Of a stretch of DNA of 64,000 bases, positions 26,219 to 35,370 are shown one piece after another. Positions within the stretch are counted from its first letter, which is position 1. Every line of letters begins with the position of its first letter. The DNA is from JANQJA01 sp965267485. GTDB taxonomy: Bacteria > Pseudomonadota > Gammaproteobacteria > Pseudomonadales > Azotimanducaceae. Under the pieces are notes generated by a model that was given only the letters and a program-made list of their open reading frames with translations, ran no database searches and had not been told where the DNA came from. Position numbers and translations under genes: made by a program. The stretch is from positions 3,224,001-3,288,000 of the forward strand of contig OZ254080.1 in NCBI GenBank assembly GCA_965267485.1. Direction: 5' to 3'.

Positions 26219-26290
26219 GGAGTGCTCAGATTCGAACTGAGGACCCTCGCCTTGTCGAGACGATGCTCTAACCAACTGAGCTACACTCCC
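26214..26290 (-). tRNA. tRNA-Val (anticodon GAC), with C at position 33
   Basis: The gene is 77 bases long with an encoded CCA. The acceptor GGGAGTG/CACTCCC is perfect, the D-arm is GCTCAGTTGGTTAGAGC, the T-arm is CTCAG-TTCGAAT-CTGAG, and the anticodon stem is TCGTC/GGCGA. The loop reads TCGACAA, placing GAC at 34-36 and C at 33, where nearly all tRNAs have U. Identity as valine follows from the anticodon only. Confidence 0.85.
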
Positions 26291-26396
26291 ACAACCCTCG
26301 AGGCTGCCACGCTGTGTTCATACAATGAATCTGTTGGCGTAGCGTCCGCGAAGGGCGCGTAGATTAACCAATCGATGTCAACTGAGCAAGGCCCGA

Positions 26397-27428
26397 ATGG
26401 AACCGCGAACAGACCGTCACATCACGCTGCACATCGGCGCTTCCAAGTGCGGAAGCAGCGCCCTGCAGCGCTTTCTGTCGCACAGTCCGACGTTCGACCT
26501 CGGATCGCAGCCCCTCCACTACGTGGTGATCGATCAACACGGCACGCTGCTGACAGCAGACGCCATACGCCAGCGAGCGGCGCGATCAGCAGCGGGATAC
26601 GCCAGCAGCGCATCTTTCGAATACGTGACTTCGGAAAATCTCATCGCCCTTGTGTCGGATGCCTGCCCCGAAGGACACATTCTGCTATCCAACGAAGGTT
26701 GGCTTCAGGAAGCGGCGTATTGCAGAGCACATTCAACGCTGGCCCATCTTGAGGGAACGCTCTCCGTGCTGGTCTACGTGCGCCCACAGACCCAGTTCCT
26801 CAATTCTGCCTGGTGGCAGTGGGGCGCGTGGGCCAGGCGCCCTACACCTGGAAAGTTCCTTCAGGAGCGATTGCCGACCGCACGCTGGTTCGAACTCATC
26901 TCCGGCTGGCGAGACGTACCCGGCGTGGACTCGATAAACGTTCGGCTGTTGCCGGAATCAATCGTCGAGGACATGCTCGGCGTTCTCGGCTGGGAAGGCC
27001 GATCAGGTCGCGAAGCTGTCGATTCAGGCCGCTCCAACCGGAGCCTGCCGGGTGATGTCCTGCGCGTGCTTCAGCGGCATGCGCCGCGCCTGCGAAACCA
27101 TCCACACGCCTCGGAGATCGACTTCGTGCTGGAACGCGCGTTTGAGGCGCATCCGGGCCGAACACCCTGGATCATCGATCCTGGTCAGATGCAGCAGATG
27201 ATCGACTACTACCGCGAAGACAACGAGAGACTCCTTGAACTCCTCGATGCTGAACAGCAGGATCAAATGAGAGCGGATATCAGATGGTGGGAGCCCTACG
27301 ATCCTGAACGGCCGATCGAGTCGCCGCTGCCGGTACCGGCAGCAGACCCGGTGGCTGATGCGCTGCTGGCGGACGCGTTTGCAGCGCTGCTGGAAAGCGA
27401 CCGTGAACGACGCCGCGGCATGGACTGA
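26397..27428 (+). CDS. sulfotransferase-like P-loop protein
   Basis: A 343-residue protein. HIGASKCGSSALQRFLSHS (12-30) matches the 5'-phosphosulfate loop of PAPS sulfotransferases, in the divergent K-C-G-S-S form. VLVYVRPQTQFLNSAWWQW (124-142) resembles the 3'-phosphate site, with Arg129 and Ser137. It would move sulfate from PAPS to a sugar hydroxyl. It stands alone between tRNA-Val and uvrB; its 3' end is 9 bases from the converging uvrB end. Some related proteins of this fold are annotated only as hypothetical. Confidence 0.7.
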   Translation: MEPRTDRHITLHIGASKCGSSALQRFLSHSPTFDLGSQPLHYVVIDQHGTLLTADAIRQRAARSAAGYASSASFEYVTSENLIALVSDACPEGHILLSNEGWLQEAAYCRAHSTLAHLEGTLSVLVYVRPQTQFLNSAWWQWGAWARRPTPGKFLQERLPTARWFELISGWRDVPGVDSINVRLLPESIVEDMLGVLGWEGRSGREAVDSGRSNRSLPGDVLRVLQRHAPRLRNHPHASEIDFVLERAFEAHPGRTPWIIDPGQMQQMIDYYREDNERLLELLDAEQQDQMRADIRWWEPYDPERPIESPLPVPAADPVADALLADAFAALLESDRERRRGMD

Positions 27429-27437
27429 CAATCGCCG

Positions 27438-29465
27438 TCAGGAACGAACGAACTGTTCCCGCAGTTCCTCGATCTGGTCCCTGACCCGGGCGGCCTCCTC
27501 GAACTCGAGTGCTTTCGCATGCTCGAACATCTCCTTCTCGAGGGTCACGATCTGCTTCTCGACCTCCTCCTGCGACATCGGGGCACCTCGGTAGCCGCCC
27601 TTCTTCTCGGCGACTTTCTGGCCTTTTTTGCCAGCCCGCGCCGGCGCATCGCGCGCGCCTTCCATGATGTCGGCGATCTCGCGCTTCACGCCGATCGGTA
27701 CGATGTTGTTGGTCCGGTTGAACTCCATCTGCTTCTCGCGCCGGCGATCGGTTTCGTCGATCGCACGCTGCATGGAGTCCGTAATCCTGTCGGCGTACAT
27801 GATTGCTTTACCGTGGAGATTTCGTGCCGCTCGACCGATCGTCTGGATCAGGGAGCGATCTGACCGCAAGTACCCTTCCTTGTCGGCGTCGAGAATGGCA
27901 ACCAGAGAGACCTCAGGCATATCGAGCCCCTCACGCAACAGGTTGATTCCCACCAGCACGTCGAACTCACCAAGTCGAAGGTCGCGAATGATCTCCACGC
28001 GCTCGACCGTGTCGATATCGGAATGCAGGTAGCGCACCCGAATCCCGTTGTCATCGAGATAGTCGGTCAGATCCTCGGCCATTCGCTTGGTCAGCGTCGT
28101 GATGAGGACACGTTCATCCTTCTCGACCCGCAGGCGAATTTCGGACAGCACATCGTCGACCTGCGTCTGCGCCGGCCGGACCTCGAGTTCCGGATCGAGC
28201 AGACCCGTCGGCCTGACGACCTGATCAACGGTCTGGCCCGCATGTTCTTTCTCGTAGGGCCCCGGCGTTGCAGACACGAAGATCTTCTGCGGCGCCATCT
28301 GTTCCCATTCATCGAATCGCAGCGGGCGATTGTCCAGTGCCGACGGCAGCCTGAAGCCGTACTCCACCAGTGTTTCCTTTCGTGACCGGTCGCCCTTGAA
28401 CATGGCGCCGATCTGCGGAATGCCGACGTGGGACTCATCGATCACGAGCAATGCATCTTCCGGCAGGTAATCGAAAAGCGTCGGCGGCGCCTCACCCGGC
28501 TCCCGCCCGGACAGGTACCGTGAATAGTTCTCGATGCCGTTGCAGTAGCCCAGTTCCTTGATCATTTCCAGATCGAAGCGAGTCCGTTGCTCGAGTCGCT
28601 GGGCTTCAACGAGCCGGTTCTGGTCTTTGAGCAGCTTCAGCCGATCGACCAGTTCGTCACGAATCTTGTCGATGGCGGCCTCGATGGTCTCCCGGGGCGT
28701 CACGTAATGACTCTTGGGAAAGACCGTCACCCTTGGTACCCGCCGAATGACCTCACCGGTCAGCGGATCAAAGAACGAAAGATCCTCGATTTCGTCATCA
28801 AACAGTTCCACACGAATCGCATCCTTGTCGGACTCTGCAGGGAAGATATCGATCACATCACCGCGAACCCGGTAGGAGGCTCGACGCAGTTCCATCTCGT
28901 TGCGGGTGTACTGGAGTTCAGCCAGCCGCCGAAGAATCCAGCGCTGATCGACGCGATCCCCGCGATCCAGATGCATCACCATCTTCAGGTAGGAACCCGG
29001 ATCGCCGAGGCCATAGATCGAGGACACCGAAGCGACCACGATGGCATCCTGCCGCTCGAGCAGCGCCTTCGTGGCGGATAGCCTCATCTGTTCAATGTGC
29101 TCGTTGATCGCCGCGTCCTTCTCGATATAGGTATCTGACGAAGGGACGTACGCTTCCGGCTGATAGTAGTCATAGTAGGAAACGAAGTACTCGACGGCGT
29201 TCTTCGGGAAGAAATCCTTGAATTCGCCATAGAGCTGCGCCGCCAGCGTCTTGTTCGGCGCCATGACCAGCGTCGGCCGCTGCACGGCCTCGATCACGTT
29301 GGCTATCGTGAAGGTCTTGCCGGAGCCGGTCACGCCGAGCAGCGTCTGGGCGGCGAGACCATCATTGATGCCGGAGACCAGTTGCCGGATGGCATTCGGC
29401 TGGTCGCCTGCAGGCTTGTACTGGGAGTGAACCTTGAATTCGCCGGATTTCATGGGTCTGGCCAT
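27438..29465 (-). CDS. uvrB: excinuclease ABC subunit B
   Basis: A nucleotide-excision-repair helicase-like subunit that loads onto damaged DNA with UvrA and recruits UvrC. Walker A is LLGVTGSGKTFTIAN. The beta-hairpin YYDYYQPEAYVP, the helicase motifs (VIDESHVGIPQIGAMFKGDR and QTIGRAARN) and the C-terminal UVR motif (EKEMFEHAKALEFEEAARVR) are present. The start MARPMKSGEFKV was chosen because family homology begins there; the frame is open 26 codons further upstream. I found no clear LexA box ahead of it. Confidence 0.96.
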   Translation of the reverse strand: MARPMKSGEFKVHSQYKPAGDQPNAIRQLVSGINDGLAAQTLLGVTGSGKTFTIANVIEAVQRPTLVMAPNKTLAAQLYGEFKDFFPKNAVEYFVSYYDYYQPEAYVPSSDTYIEKDAAINEHIEQMRLSATKALLERQDAIVVASVSSIYGLGDPGSYLKMVMHLDRGDRVDQRWILRRLAELQYTRNEMELRRASYRVRGDVIDIFPAESDKDAIRVELFDDEIEDLSFFDPLTGEVIRRVPRVTVFPKSHYVTPRETIEAAIDKIRDELVDRLKLLKDQNRLVEAQRLEQRTRFDLEMIKELGYCNGIENYSRYLSGREPGEAPPTLFDYLPEDALLVIDESHVGIPQIGAMFKGDRSRKETLVEYGFRLPSALDNRPLRFDEWEQMAPQKIFVSATPGPYEKEHAGQTVDQVVRPTGLLDPELEVRPAQTQVDDVLSEIRLRVEKDERVLITTLTKRMAEDLTDYLDDNGIRVRYLHSDIDTVERVEIIRDLRLGEFDVLVGINLLREGLDMPEVSLVAILDADKEGYLRSDRSLIQTIGRAARNLHGKAIMYADRITDSMQRAIDETDRRREKQMEFNRTNNIVPIGVKREIADIMEGARDAPARAGKKGQKVAEKKGGYRGAPMSQEEVEKQIVTLEKEMFEHAKALEFEEAARVRDQIEELREQFVRS

Positions 29466-29551
29466 ATCGCGAAGTGAACCGGTAATGGTACGACCGGCGA
29501 CCGGTACAGACCAGCCTCGGCTGGCACCCTGACCGAAGCCCACTCAGCGTA

Positions 29552-29580
29552 TTGACCCGTTATCGGTCCATCGGTATTAT
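29552..29580 (+). promoter_or_regulatory. strong sigma-70 promoter of tRNA-Asn
   Basis: TTGACC (29552-29557) and TATTAT (29575-29580) have a 17-base spacer and end about 20 bases before the tRNA. It may also drive rfbDBAC, which starts 25 bases after the tRNA with no separate terminator visible. Confidence 0.75.
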
Positions 29581-29599
29581 CCGCGCCTGCTTCTGATGT

Positions 29600-29675
29600 T
29601 CCCCGATAGCTCAGTTGGTAGAGCAAATGACTGTTAATCATTGGGTCGCTGGTTCGAGCCCAGCTCGGGGAGCCA
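29600..29675 (+). tRNA. tRNA-Asn (anticodon GTT)
   Basis: The gene is 76 bases long with an encoded CCA. The acceptor TCCCCGA/TCGGGGA is perfect, the D-arm is GCTCAGTTGGTAGAGC, the anticodon stem AATGA/TCATT has loop CTGTTAA, and the T-arm contains GGTTCGAGCC. The rfb operon begins directly after its 3' end. Confidence 0.96.
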
Positions 29676-29700
29676 ATTCTCTCTAGTCAAACACCACCGT

Positions 29701-30603
29701 ATGAAGGTATTGCTCACCGGCTCCAACGGCCAGGTCGGCTGGGAAGTGAGCCGACAAGCATCAACTCACGGTGTCACCCTCATAGCCACAGACCGGCAAT
29801 CCTTCGACATAGCCTCACCTGATGCTGCGGCAATCGTCATTGCCGACGACATCGACTGCGTTATCAATGCCGCCGCCTACACGGCCGTGGACCGGGCCGA
29901 ATCCGAACCCGACGCGGCCCGGGCCGCCAACGCCAGCGGACCGGCGGCACTGGCAGCGCGATGCCGGGAATTGGGCATTCCGCTCATCCACCTCTCCACA
30001 GACTATGTTTTCGACGGTACCGCCACGCGCCCCTATCGCGAATCGGATGCGACAGCCCCGATGGGCGTCTACGGACACACCAAGCTCGAAGGAGAGGAGG
30101 CAGTGCGAGCGGCGACCGACCAGCACGTGATACTCCGGACGAGCTGGGTATTCGGCGTTCATGGCAACAATTTCGTCAAGACGATGCTCCGGCTCGCGGC
30201 CGAGCGGGATGAGCTCAGGGTCGTTGCCGACCAGATCGGCTGTCCGACCTTTGCAGGCAGCATCGCGCACGCTGCACTGGCAATCGCGACCGATCCGTCA
30301 CCGAGGTTCGGCACGTTCCACTTTTGCGGTACCGGGCCGACCACCTGGCATACGCTTGCCTCGCATGTCGTGGACCAGGCGGCCCGCATCGGGCTGATCC
30401 AGAGCGCCCCTGCCGTAACCCCCATTCTGACCCACGACTTTCCGACGCCTGCGGCGCGACCTGCCTACTCCGTGCTGGATACGAGCGAGTTCGAGGCATC
30501 GTACCCTGACATTCCGGTCGGCGAATGGATCAACGGCGTCCAGCACGTCCTCGACGCGAGCCGCCAATCGACCCATCAATCAGAGCAAGGAATCAACCCA
30601 TGA
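29701..30603 (+). CDS. rfbD: dTDP-4-dehydrorhamnose reductase
   Basis: The last step of dTDP-L-rhamnose synthesis. The 300 residues start MKVLLTGSNGQVGWEVSRQA (NADPH-binding TGxxGQ). The substrate and catalytic region has HLSTDYVFDGTATRPYRESD, followed by YGHTKLEGE with the YxxxK pair. ATG 29701 is preferred over the upstream in-frame ATG inside tRNA-Asn. It overlaps rfbB by 4 bases and is first of rfbDBAC. Confidence 0.95.
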   Translation: MKVLLTGSNGQVGWEVSRQASTHGVTLIATDRQSFDIASPDAAAIVIADDIDCVINAAAYTAVDRAESEPDAARAANASGPAALAARCRELGIPLIHLSTDYVFDGTATRPYRESDATAPMGVYGHTKLEGEEAVRAATDQHVILRTSWVFGVHGNNFVKTMLRLAAERDELRVVADQIGCPTFAGSIAHAALAIATDPSPRFGTFHFCGTGPTTWHTLASHVVDQAARIGLIQSAPAVTPILTHDFPTPAARPAYSVLDTSEFEASYPDIPVGEWINGVQHVLDASRQSTHQSEQGINP

Positions 30604-31664
30604 AGTTTCTCGTGACCGGTGGTGCCGGTTTCATCGGCTCTGCCGTCATTCGGCTGATCATCGGCGAGCGCGACGACGAAGTGCTCAACATCGACAAGCT
30701 GACCTACGCCGGCAACCCCGAGAATCTTTCATCGATCGATCAGGACGAGCGCTACCGGTTCGCGCAGATTGACATCTGCGATCGGGATGCCCTGGCCACA
30801 TGCATCAATGACTATCAACCCGACATCATCATGCACCTCGCCGCCGAGTCGCATGTCGACCGGTCGATCGATGATCCCGGCGTGTTCGTGCAGACCAACG
30901 TCATCGGCACATACAACCTGCTGACGATTGCACAGGACTACTACAGCCGCGCACCGGCCGCCGTCCGCGAACGCTTTCGCTTTCATCACATCTCGACCGA
31001 TGAAGTGTACGGCTCCCTCGGCCCGGACGGCCTCTTCACGGAAGAAACTTCCTACAGCCCCAACTCGCCCTACTCCGCGTCAAAGGCGTCGTCGGACCAC
31101 TTCGTACGCGCCTGGCAGACAACCTTCGGATTGCCGACGATCGTGACCAACTGTTCCAACAACTACGGTCCCTACCACTTCCCCGAGAAGATGATCCCAC
31201 TGATGATCCTGAACGCGGTCGAGGGAAAGCCCCTGCCGGTCTACGGCGACGGCATGCAGGTGCGCGACTGGCTCCATGTCGAAGACCACGCGCGCGCGCT
31301 TTACCTCGTCGCCACCGAGGGTGTGCCCGGTGAGACCTACAATATCGGCGGCCACAACGAGGTCCGGAACCTCGACGTCGTCAAGACAATCTGTGCGTTG
31401 CTCGAGGAACGGGTGGACCAGAAGCCGGCAAACATCAACCGGTTCGAGGACCTCATCACGTTCGTCGAGGACCGGCCCGGCCACGATGTCCGGTACGCCA
31501 TTGATGCGGGCAAGATCGAGCGGGAGCTGGGCTGGCGACCGAAGGAAACCTTCGAATCCGGCCTTGCACGCACCGTCGACTGGTACCTCGATAACAAGGC
31601 GTGGTGTGAACACGTTCAATCCGGCAACTATCGCCGCGAAAGACTCGGTACAATCAAGCAATGA
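30600..31664 (+). CDS. rfbB: dTDP-glucose 4,6-dehydratase
   Basis: Converts dTDP-glucose to dTDP-4-keto-6-deoxyglucose. A 354-residue SDR enzyme starting MKFLVTGGAGFIGSAVIRLI. HISTDEVYGSLG carries the Thr-Asp-Glu of dehydratases, and YSASKASSDHFVRAW carries the YxxxK pair. Start and stop both overlap neighbours by 4 bases (ATGA), so rfbD, rfbB and rfbA are tightly coupled. Confidence 0.97.
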   Translation: MKFLVTGGAGFIGSAVIRLIIGERDDEVLNIDKLTYAGNPENLSSIDQDERYRFAQIDICDRDALATCINDYQPDIIMHLAAESHVDRSIDDPGVFVQTNVIGTYNLLTIAQDYYSRAPAAVRERFRFHHISTDEVYGSLGPDGLFTEETSYSPNSPYSASKASSDHFVRAWQTTFGLPTIVTNCSNNYGPYHFPEKMIPLMILNAVEGKPLPVYGDGMQVRDWLHVEDHARALYLVATEGVPGETYNIGGHNEVRNLDVVKTICALLEERVDQKPANINRFEDLITFVEDRPGHDVRYAIDAGKIERELGWRPKETFESGLARTVDWYLDNKAWCEHVQSGNYRRERLGTIKQ

Positions 31665-32539
31665 AAGGAATAATTCTTGCCGGCGGGTCCGGGACACGCC
31701 TGCACCCCTCCACGCTCGTCCTGTCGAAACAACTGCTGCCGGTCTACGACAAGCCGATGGTGTACTACCCGCTGTCGACCCTGATGCAGTCGGGCATCAA
31801 GGACATCCTGATCATCTCGACCCCGACTGACATCGGGCGATTTGAGCAGTTGCTGGGCGACGGATCGGACTGGGGTGTCAGTTTCTCCTACGCCATACAG
31901 GAGGAGCCGCTTGGGCTGGCACACGCGTTCATTGTCGGCGAGCAGTTTGTCGGCAACGAGGCCTGTGCACTGATCCTTGGGGACAACATCTTCTCGGGCC
32001 ACAACTTCACCGAGACACTGCGACGAGCGGCGTCGCAGGACGTGGGCGCAACCGTCTTCGCCTATCCCGTGAAGGACCCGGAGCGTTTCGGCGTCGTCGA
32101 GTTCGACAGCAACAAACGGGCGATCAGCCTCGAGGAGAAACCGGCAAAACCCAAGTCACGCTATGCCGTCACCGGACTCTACTTCTACGACCGGACCGTC
32201 ACTGAAAAGGCACGACAGATTCAGCCGTCGGGGCGTGGTGAACTGGAAATCACCGACCTCAATCGACTTTACCTGGATGAAGGCAACCTCGATGTCGAGA
32301 TACTCAGTCGCGGGATGGCGTGGCTGGACACGGGGACCCACGACTCCCTGATGGAAGCCGGGCATTTCGTACAGACGCTCGAACACCGTCAGAGTCTCAA
32401 GGTCGCCTGCCCTGAAGAAATCGCGTGGCGAAACGGCTGGATCTCGGACGACCAGCTCCGCGCCCTTGCGGAGCCGTTGGCGAAGAGCGGGTACGGCGAG
32501 TATCTGCTCGACATCCTGAGATTCCCTGACCTTCAGTAG
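31661..32539 (+). CDS. rfbA: glucose-1-phosphate thymidylyltransferase
   Basis: The first enzyme of the dTDP-rhamnose route, 292 residues. The nucleotidyltransferase motif is MKGIILAGGSGTRLHPSTLV, followed by LPVYDKPMVYYPLSTLM, LGDNIF and EEKPAKPKSRYAVTGLYFY. It should form tetramers inhibited by dTDP-rhamnose, as known for RmlA. It overlaps rfbB by 4 bases. Confidence 0.97.
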   Translation: MKGIILAGGSGTRLHPSTLVLSKQLLPVYDKPMVYYPLSTLMQSGIKDILIISTPTDIGRFEQLLGDGSDWGVSFSYAIQEEPLGLAHAFIVGEQFVGNEACALILGDNIFSGHNFTETLRRAASQDVGATVFAYPVKDPERFGVVEFDSNKRAISLEEKPAKPKSRYAVTGLYFYDRTVTEKARQIQPSGRGELEITDLNRLYLDEGNLDVEILSRGMAWLDTGTHDSLMEAGHFVQTLEHRQSLKVACPEEIAWRNGWISDDQLRALAEPLAKSGYGEYLLDILRFPDLQ

Positions 32540-32549
32540 GCGATCCGCG

Positions 32550-33089
32550 ATGAACGTTATCGAAACCAATCTGCCCGGCGTACTGTTGATCGAACCCGAT
32601 GTCCATGGTGATTCGCGGGGATTCTTCATGGAAACGTTCCACGAGCGCCGCTATCGAGAGGAGGCCGGGATCGAAGCGACCTTCGTGCAGGACAATTGCT
32701 CACGCTCCGCGCAGGGCGTGCTTAGAGGGCTGCACTTTCAGATCAGCCAGCCCCAGGGCAAGCTCGTCTTCGTGACAACGGGCAGCGTCTTCGATGTCGC
32801 CGTGGACATCGATCCTGAATCGGAGACGTTCCGGCAGTGGTACGGCGTCGAGCTGTCCGCCGTCAATCACCGCCAGCTCTACATCCCGCCGGGCTACGCG
32901 CACGGCTTCTACGTGCTCTCCGATTTCGCTGATTTCCAGTACAAGTGCACGACCTTCTATGCGCCGAACGACGAAGGCGGCATCCGCTGGGACGACCCGG
33001 ATATCGGCATCGATTGGCCATTGGCCGACAGCGCCCCGAGAGTCTCCGAGAAGGATCAGAACCTGCCGACACTGGAGCAACTGATTTGA
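32550..33089 (+). CDS. rfbC: dTDP-4-dehydrorhamnose 3,5-epimerase
   Basis: A 179-residue cupin epimerase. SRGFFMETFHERRYREEAG and QDNCSRSAQGVLRGLHFQIS contain the catalytic His region, and YIPPGYAHGFYVLSD is the second signature. It completes the rfbDBAC set, so the cell can make dTDP-L-rhamnose from glucose-1-phosphate. Its stop codon overlaps the TTG start of the ABC permease. Confidence 0.97.
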   Translation: MNVIETNLPGVLLIEPDVHGDSRGFFMETFHERRYREEAGIEATFVQDNCSRSAQGVLRGLHFQISQPQGKLVFVTTGSVFDVAVDIDPESETFRQWYGVELSAVNHRQLYIPPGYAHGFYVLSDFADFQYKCTTFYAPNDEGGIRWDDPDIGIDWPLADSAPRVSEKDQNLPTLEQLI

Positions 33090-33862
33090 ATCTCATCCAG
33101 CTGGTCGATCTGGTCGACCTTCAGGCCAGAGCCAGTCTCAAGGCCGAGGCATCACGTTTGTACCTCAGCTACTTCTGGTGGATTCTGGAACCGATGCTCT
33201 TCGTCACGGTGTTCTACATCGTGTTCAAGGTGTTGCTGAACCGCGGGGGCGAGGACTTCGTGTTCTTTCTCATGTGCGGCAAGATTCCCTACCTCTGGGT
33301 CAACAAATCGATCATGGCGAGTTGCAACAGCCTGATCGGTAATCGCGGCCTGATCGGCCGGATCGACATTCCGAAGATCATCTTTCCCTACATCGACATG
33401 CAGGAAGTACTCTACAAGCAGTGGGTGGTCTTCGTGGTCCTGCTCGGCACTGCGATGTACTTCGGCAGCACGCCCTCACCGAACTGGCTCTGGCTCATTC
33501 CGATCATCCTGACAAACTATCTGCTGCTGGTGCCGCTGTCGCTCATTGCCGCGCTGCTCGTCACGTGGGCACAGGACTTTCGCATGCTCATCAGCATGGG
33601 CATGTTGTTCGTCATGTTCGCGTCCGGCATCTTCTGGGACGTCAACGACATTCTGAGTGACCGGTGGCGGGAGCTGTTGCTGCTCGCCAATCCGATGGCC
33701 TTCCTGATCGATTGCTATCGGCAGATTCTCATGTATGACGCCGGTATCGACGCCACCCATCTCGCCATACTGGCAGCGATCTGTATTGGCGTCACCGTGC
33801 TGACCCATCTGGTCTACGACGGCATGCGCTATCGCATTACACAGAAGCTGATGGAGATGTAG
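33086..33862 (+). CDS. ABC polysaccharide exporter permease (Wzm-like)
   Basis: A 258-residue ABC-2 type membrane protein with six predicted helices. FWWILEPMLFVTVFYIVFKV follows a short amphipathic N-terminus, and the C-terminal part has NPMAFLIDCYRQILMYDAG as in Wzm/TagG proteins. The start is taken at TTG, overlapping the rfbC stop; an ATG further upstream would overlap rfbC by over 140 bases. It forms the export channel with the adjacent ATPase for lipid-linked glycan. Confidence 0.9.
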   Translation: MNLIQLVDLVDLQARASLKAEASRLYLSYFWWILEPMLFVTVFYIVFKVLLNRGGEDFVFFLMCGKIPYLWVNKSIMASCNSLIGNRGLIGRIDIPKIIFPYIDMQEVLYKQWVVFVVLLGTAMYFGSTPSPNWLWLIPIILTNYLLLVPLSLIAALLVTWAQDFRMLISMGMLFVMFASGIFWDVNDILSDRWRELLLLANPMAFLIDCYRQILMYDAGIDATHLAILAAICIGVTVLTHLVYDGMRYRITQKLMEM

Positions 33863-34585
33863 GTGGCGACCTTGCTCGAACTCCATAATGTTGGCCTCGA
33901 CTACACCGTCAGGCACGGGTTTCTGCGCCAGTTCAAACATACGGCACTCTCGGGAATCACGTTTTCAATCGAACGCGGTGAAACGCTGGGTGTGCTCGGA
34001 CGGAACGGCAGCGGCAAAAGTACGCTGCTGCAGATCCTGACCGGACTGATCCTGCCATCCACCGGCACAATTGACATGCCGTCCGGCAACATCACGCGCG
34101 CGCTGCTCACACTGGGGCTCGGGTTCAGGGTCGATCTGTCGGGCGAACACAATGTGTTGCTCAGTCTGGCGCTGCAAGGGTACTCCCGCAAGGCAGCAAG
34201 AGCGCTGGTGCCAAAGATCAAGGAATTCTCGGAGATCGAAGAGTTCTTCTACGAGCCGGTTCGGACCTACTCTGCCGGCATGAGGGCCCGCCTGGGATTC
34301 GCCACCGGTGTTTGCTCAAACGTGGATCTGCTGCTGATCGACGAAGTGCTCAGCGTTGGTGACATGGAGTTTCGCGCAAAGGCCGAAGCCACGATGACCG
34401 AACGGCTGGAAGGCGATCAGACGGTTGTCTTCGTCACCCAGATGCCGCAACAGGTCAAACGACTGTGCAATCGCGCGTTATGGCTGGACAAGGGCAAAAT
34501 GCAGGAGCTCGGCACCGGTGAGAGCGTCGCCAACAGCTACCATCAGGCGATCACCAAACAACGTGAAAACGCGACTTCAGAATGA
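33863..34585 (+). CDS. ABC polysaccharide exporter ATPase (Wzt-like, short form)
   Basis: A 240-residue nucleotide-binding subunit. Walker A is GRNGSGKST (46-54), the signature is YSAGMRARLGFA (about 137-148) and Walker B is LLLIDEVLS (157-165). It starts at GTG immediately after the permease stop. It lacks the C-terminal carbohydrate-binding domain of O9a-type Wzt, so it should export without a terminal-cap check, as in KpsT/TagH-like systems. It overlaps the sulfotransferase gene by 4 bases. Confidence 0.93.
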   Translation: MATLLELHNVGLDYTVRHGFLRQFKHTALSGITFSIERGETLGVLGRNGSGKSTLLQILTGLILPSTGTIDMPSGNITRALLTLGLGFRVDLSGEHNVLLSLALQGYSRKAARALVPKIKEFSEIEEFFYEPVRTYSAGMRARLGFATGVCSNVDLLLIDEVLSVGDMEFRAKAEATMTERLEGDQTVVFVTQMPQQVKRLCNRALWLDKGKMQELGTGESVANSYHQAITKQRENATSE

Positions 34586-35370
34586 CGGCCATTCGCGAAC
34601 CCAACTTTTTTATCCTGGGCGCCCAGAAGTCCGGCACCTCCTATCTGGCCGCAGCCCTCGCAAGACACCCGGATGTCTACTTCACGAACCCGAAGGAGCC
34701 ATTGTTCTTCCAGAAGCAGGGTCTGACGCGGGCGGACTACGACGAGTACCTGATCGATCACTTCAGTGACGCGCGGGACGAGACCTGGGCCGGCGAAGGC
34801 TCGACGGTGTACCTGCAGTGGCCGAGGGCACTGGATCACATTCGCTCATTCGTACCCGGTACCCCGAAGTTCATTGTCTGCCTGCGCCAGCCCACCGAGA
34901 AAGCGGTCTCTTTCTATATCCACAACTGGCGACGCGGCCGCTATCCCGAAGGGACGACGCTGCAGGAAACGCTGGCCATGCGCGATACGCTGTCGGTACT
35001 TTTTTCGAGCCTGTATGCGCCGTCGATCGAGCGCTGGTTCGACGCCTATCCTCCGGAAAATTTCTGCTTCATCGATTTCGCGACGTTGCAGCGCGACCCG
35101 GCTGCATTCGTCGAGACCGCCGCGGACCTGCTGGGCATTGATACAAGCGCAATCCGCATCCCGGATTCGACGATCAACGAGGGCATTCCCCTCGCCTGGG
35201 AAGGTGATGAACTGATCGCGACCCGACAACCCGAGGCGGCCAACGGGCCCGCCCGGTTCACCCGCGATTCGATTGCGGAGCTGCACGAGCGATGCCTCCC
35301 GGACATCAGCGCGACAGAAGCGTTGACCGGCCTCGACCTGTCGAACTGGCGAGCGCTCCCGGCGTTTTAG
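34582..35370 (+). CDS. PAPS-dependent sulfotransferase (heparan-type family)
   Basis: A 262-residue sulfotransferase domain. The 5'-phosphosulfate loop is GAQKSGTSYL (13-22) and the 3'-phosphate site is FIVCLRQPTEKAVSFYIHNW (97-116), with Arg102 and Ser110. HPDVYFTNPKEPLFF between them is typical of the Sulfotransfer_1 family acting on glycans. It is coupled to the exporter ATPase (ATGA), which ties sulfation to this exported polymer. It converges on the methyltransferase gene with a 4-base overlap. Confidence 0.92.
   Translation: MTAIREPNFFILGAQKSGTSYLAAALARHPDVYFTNPKEPLFFQKQGLTRADYDEYLIDHFSDARDETWAGEGSTVYLQWPRALDHIRSFVPGTPKFIVCLRQPTEKAVSFYIHNWRRGRYPEGTTLQETLAMRDTLSVLFSSLYAPSIERWFDAYPPENFCFIDFATLQRDPAAFVETAADLLGIDTSAIRIPDSTINEGIPLAWEGDELIATRQPEAANGPARFTRDSIAELHERCLPDISATEALTGLDLSNWRALPAF

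Noticed and set aside
29466..29551. LexA box before uvrB
   Set aside because: No CTG-N10-CAG with the expected AT-rich centre was found.
30525..30599. Longer N-terminus for rfbB
   Set aside because: The extension overlaps rfbD and lacks homology; MKFLVTGGAGFIG with the ATGA coupling is the natural start.
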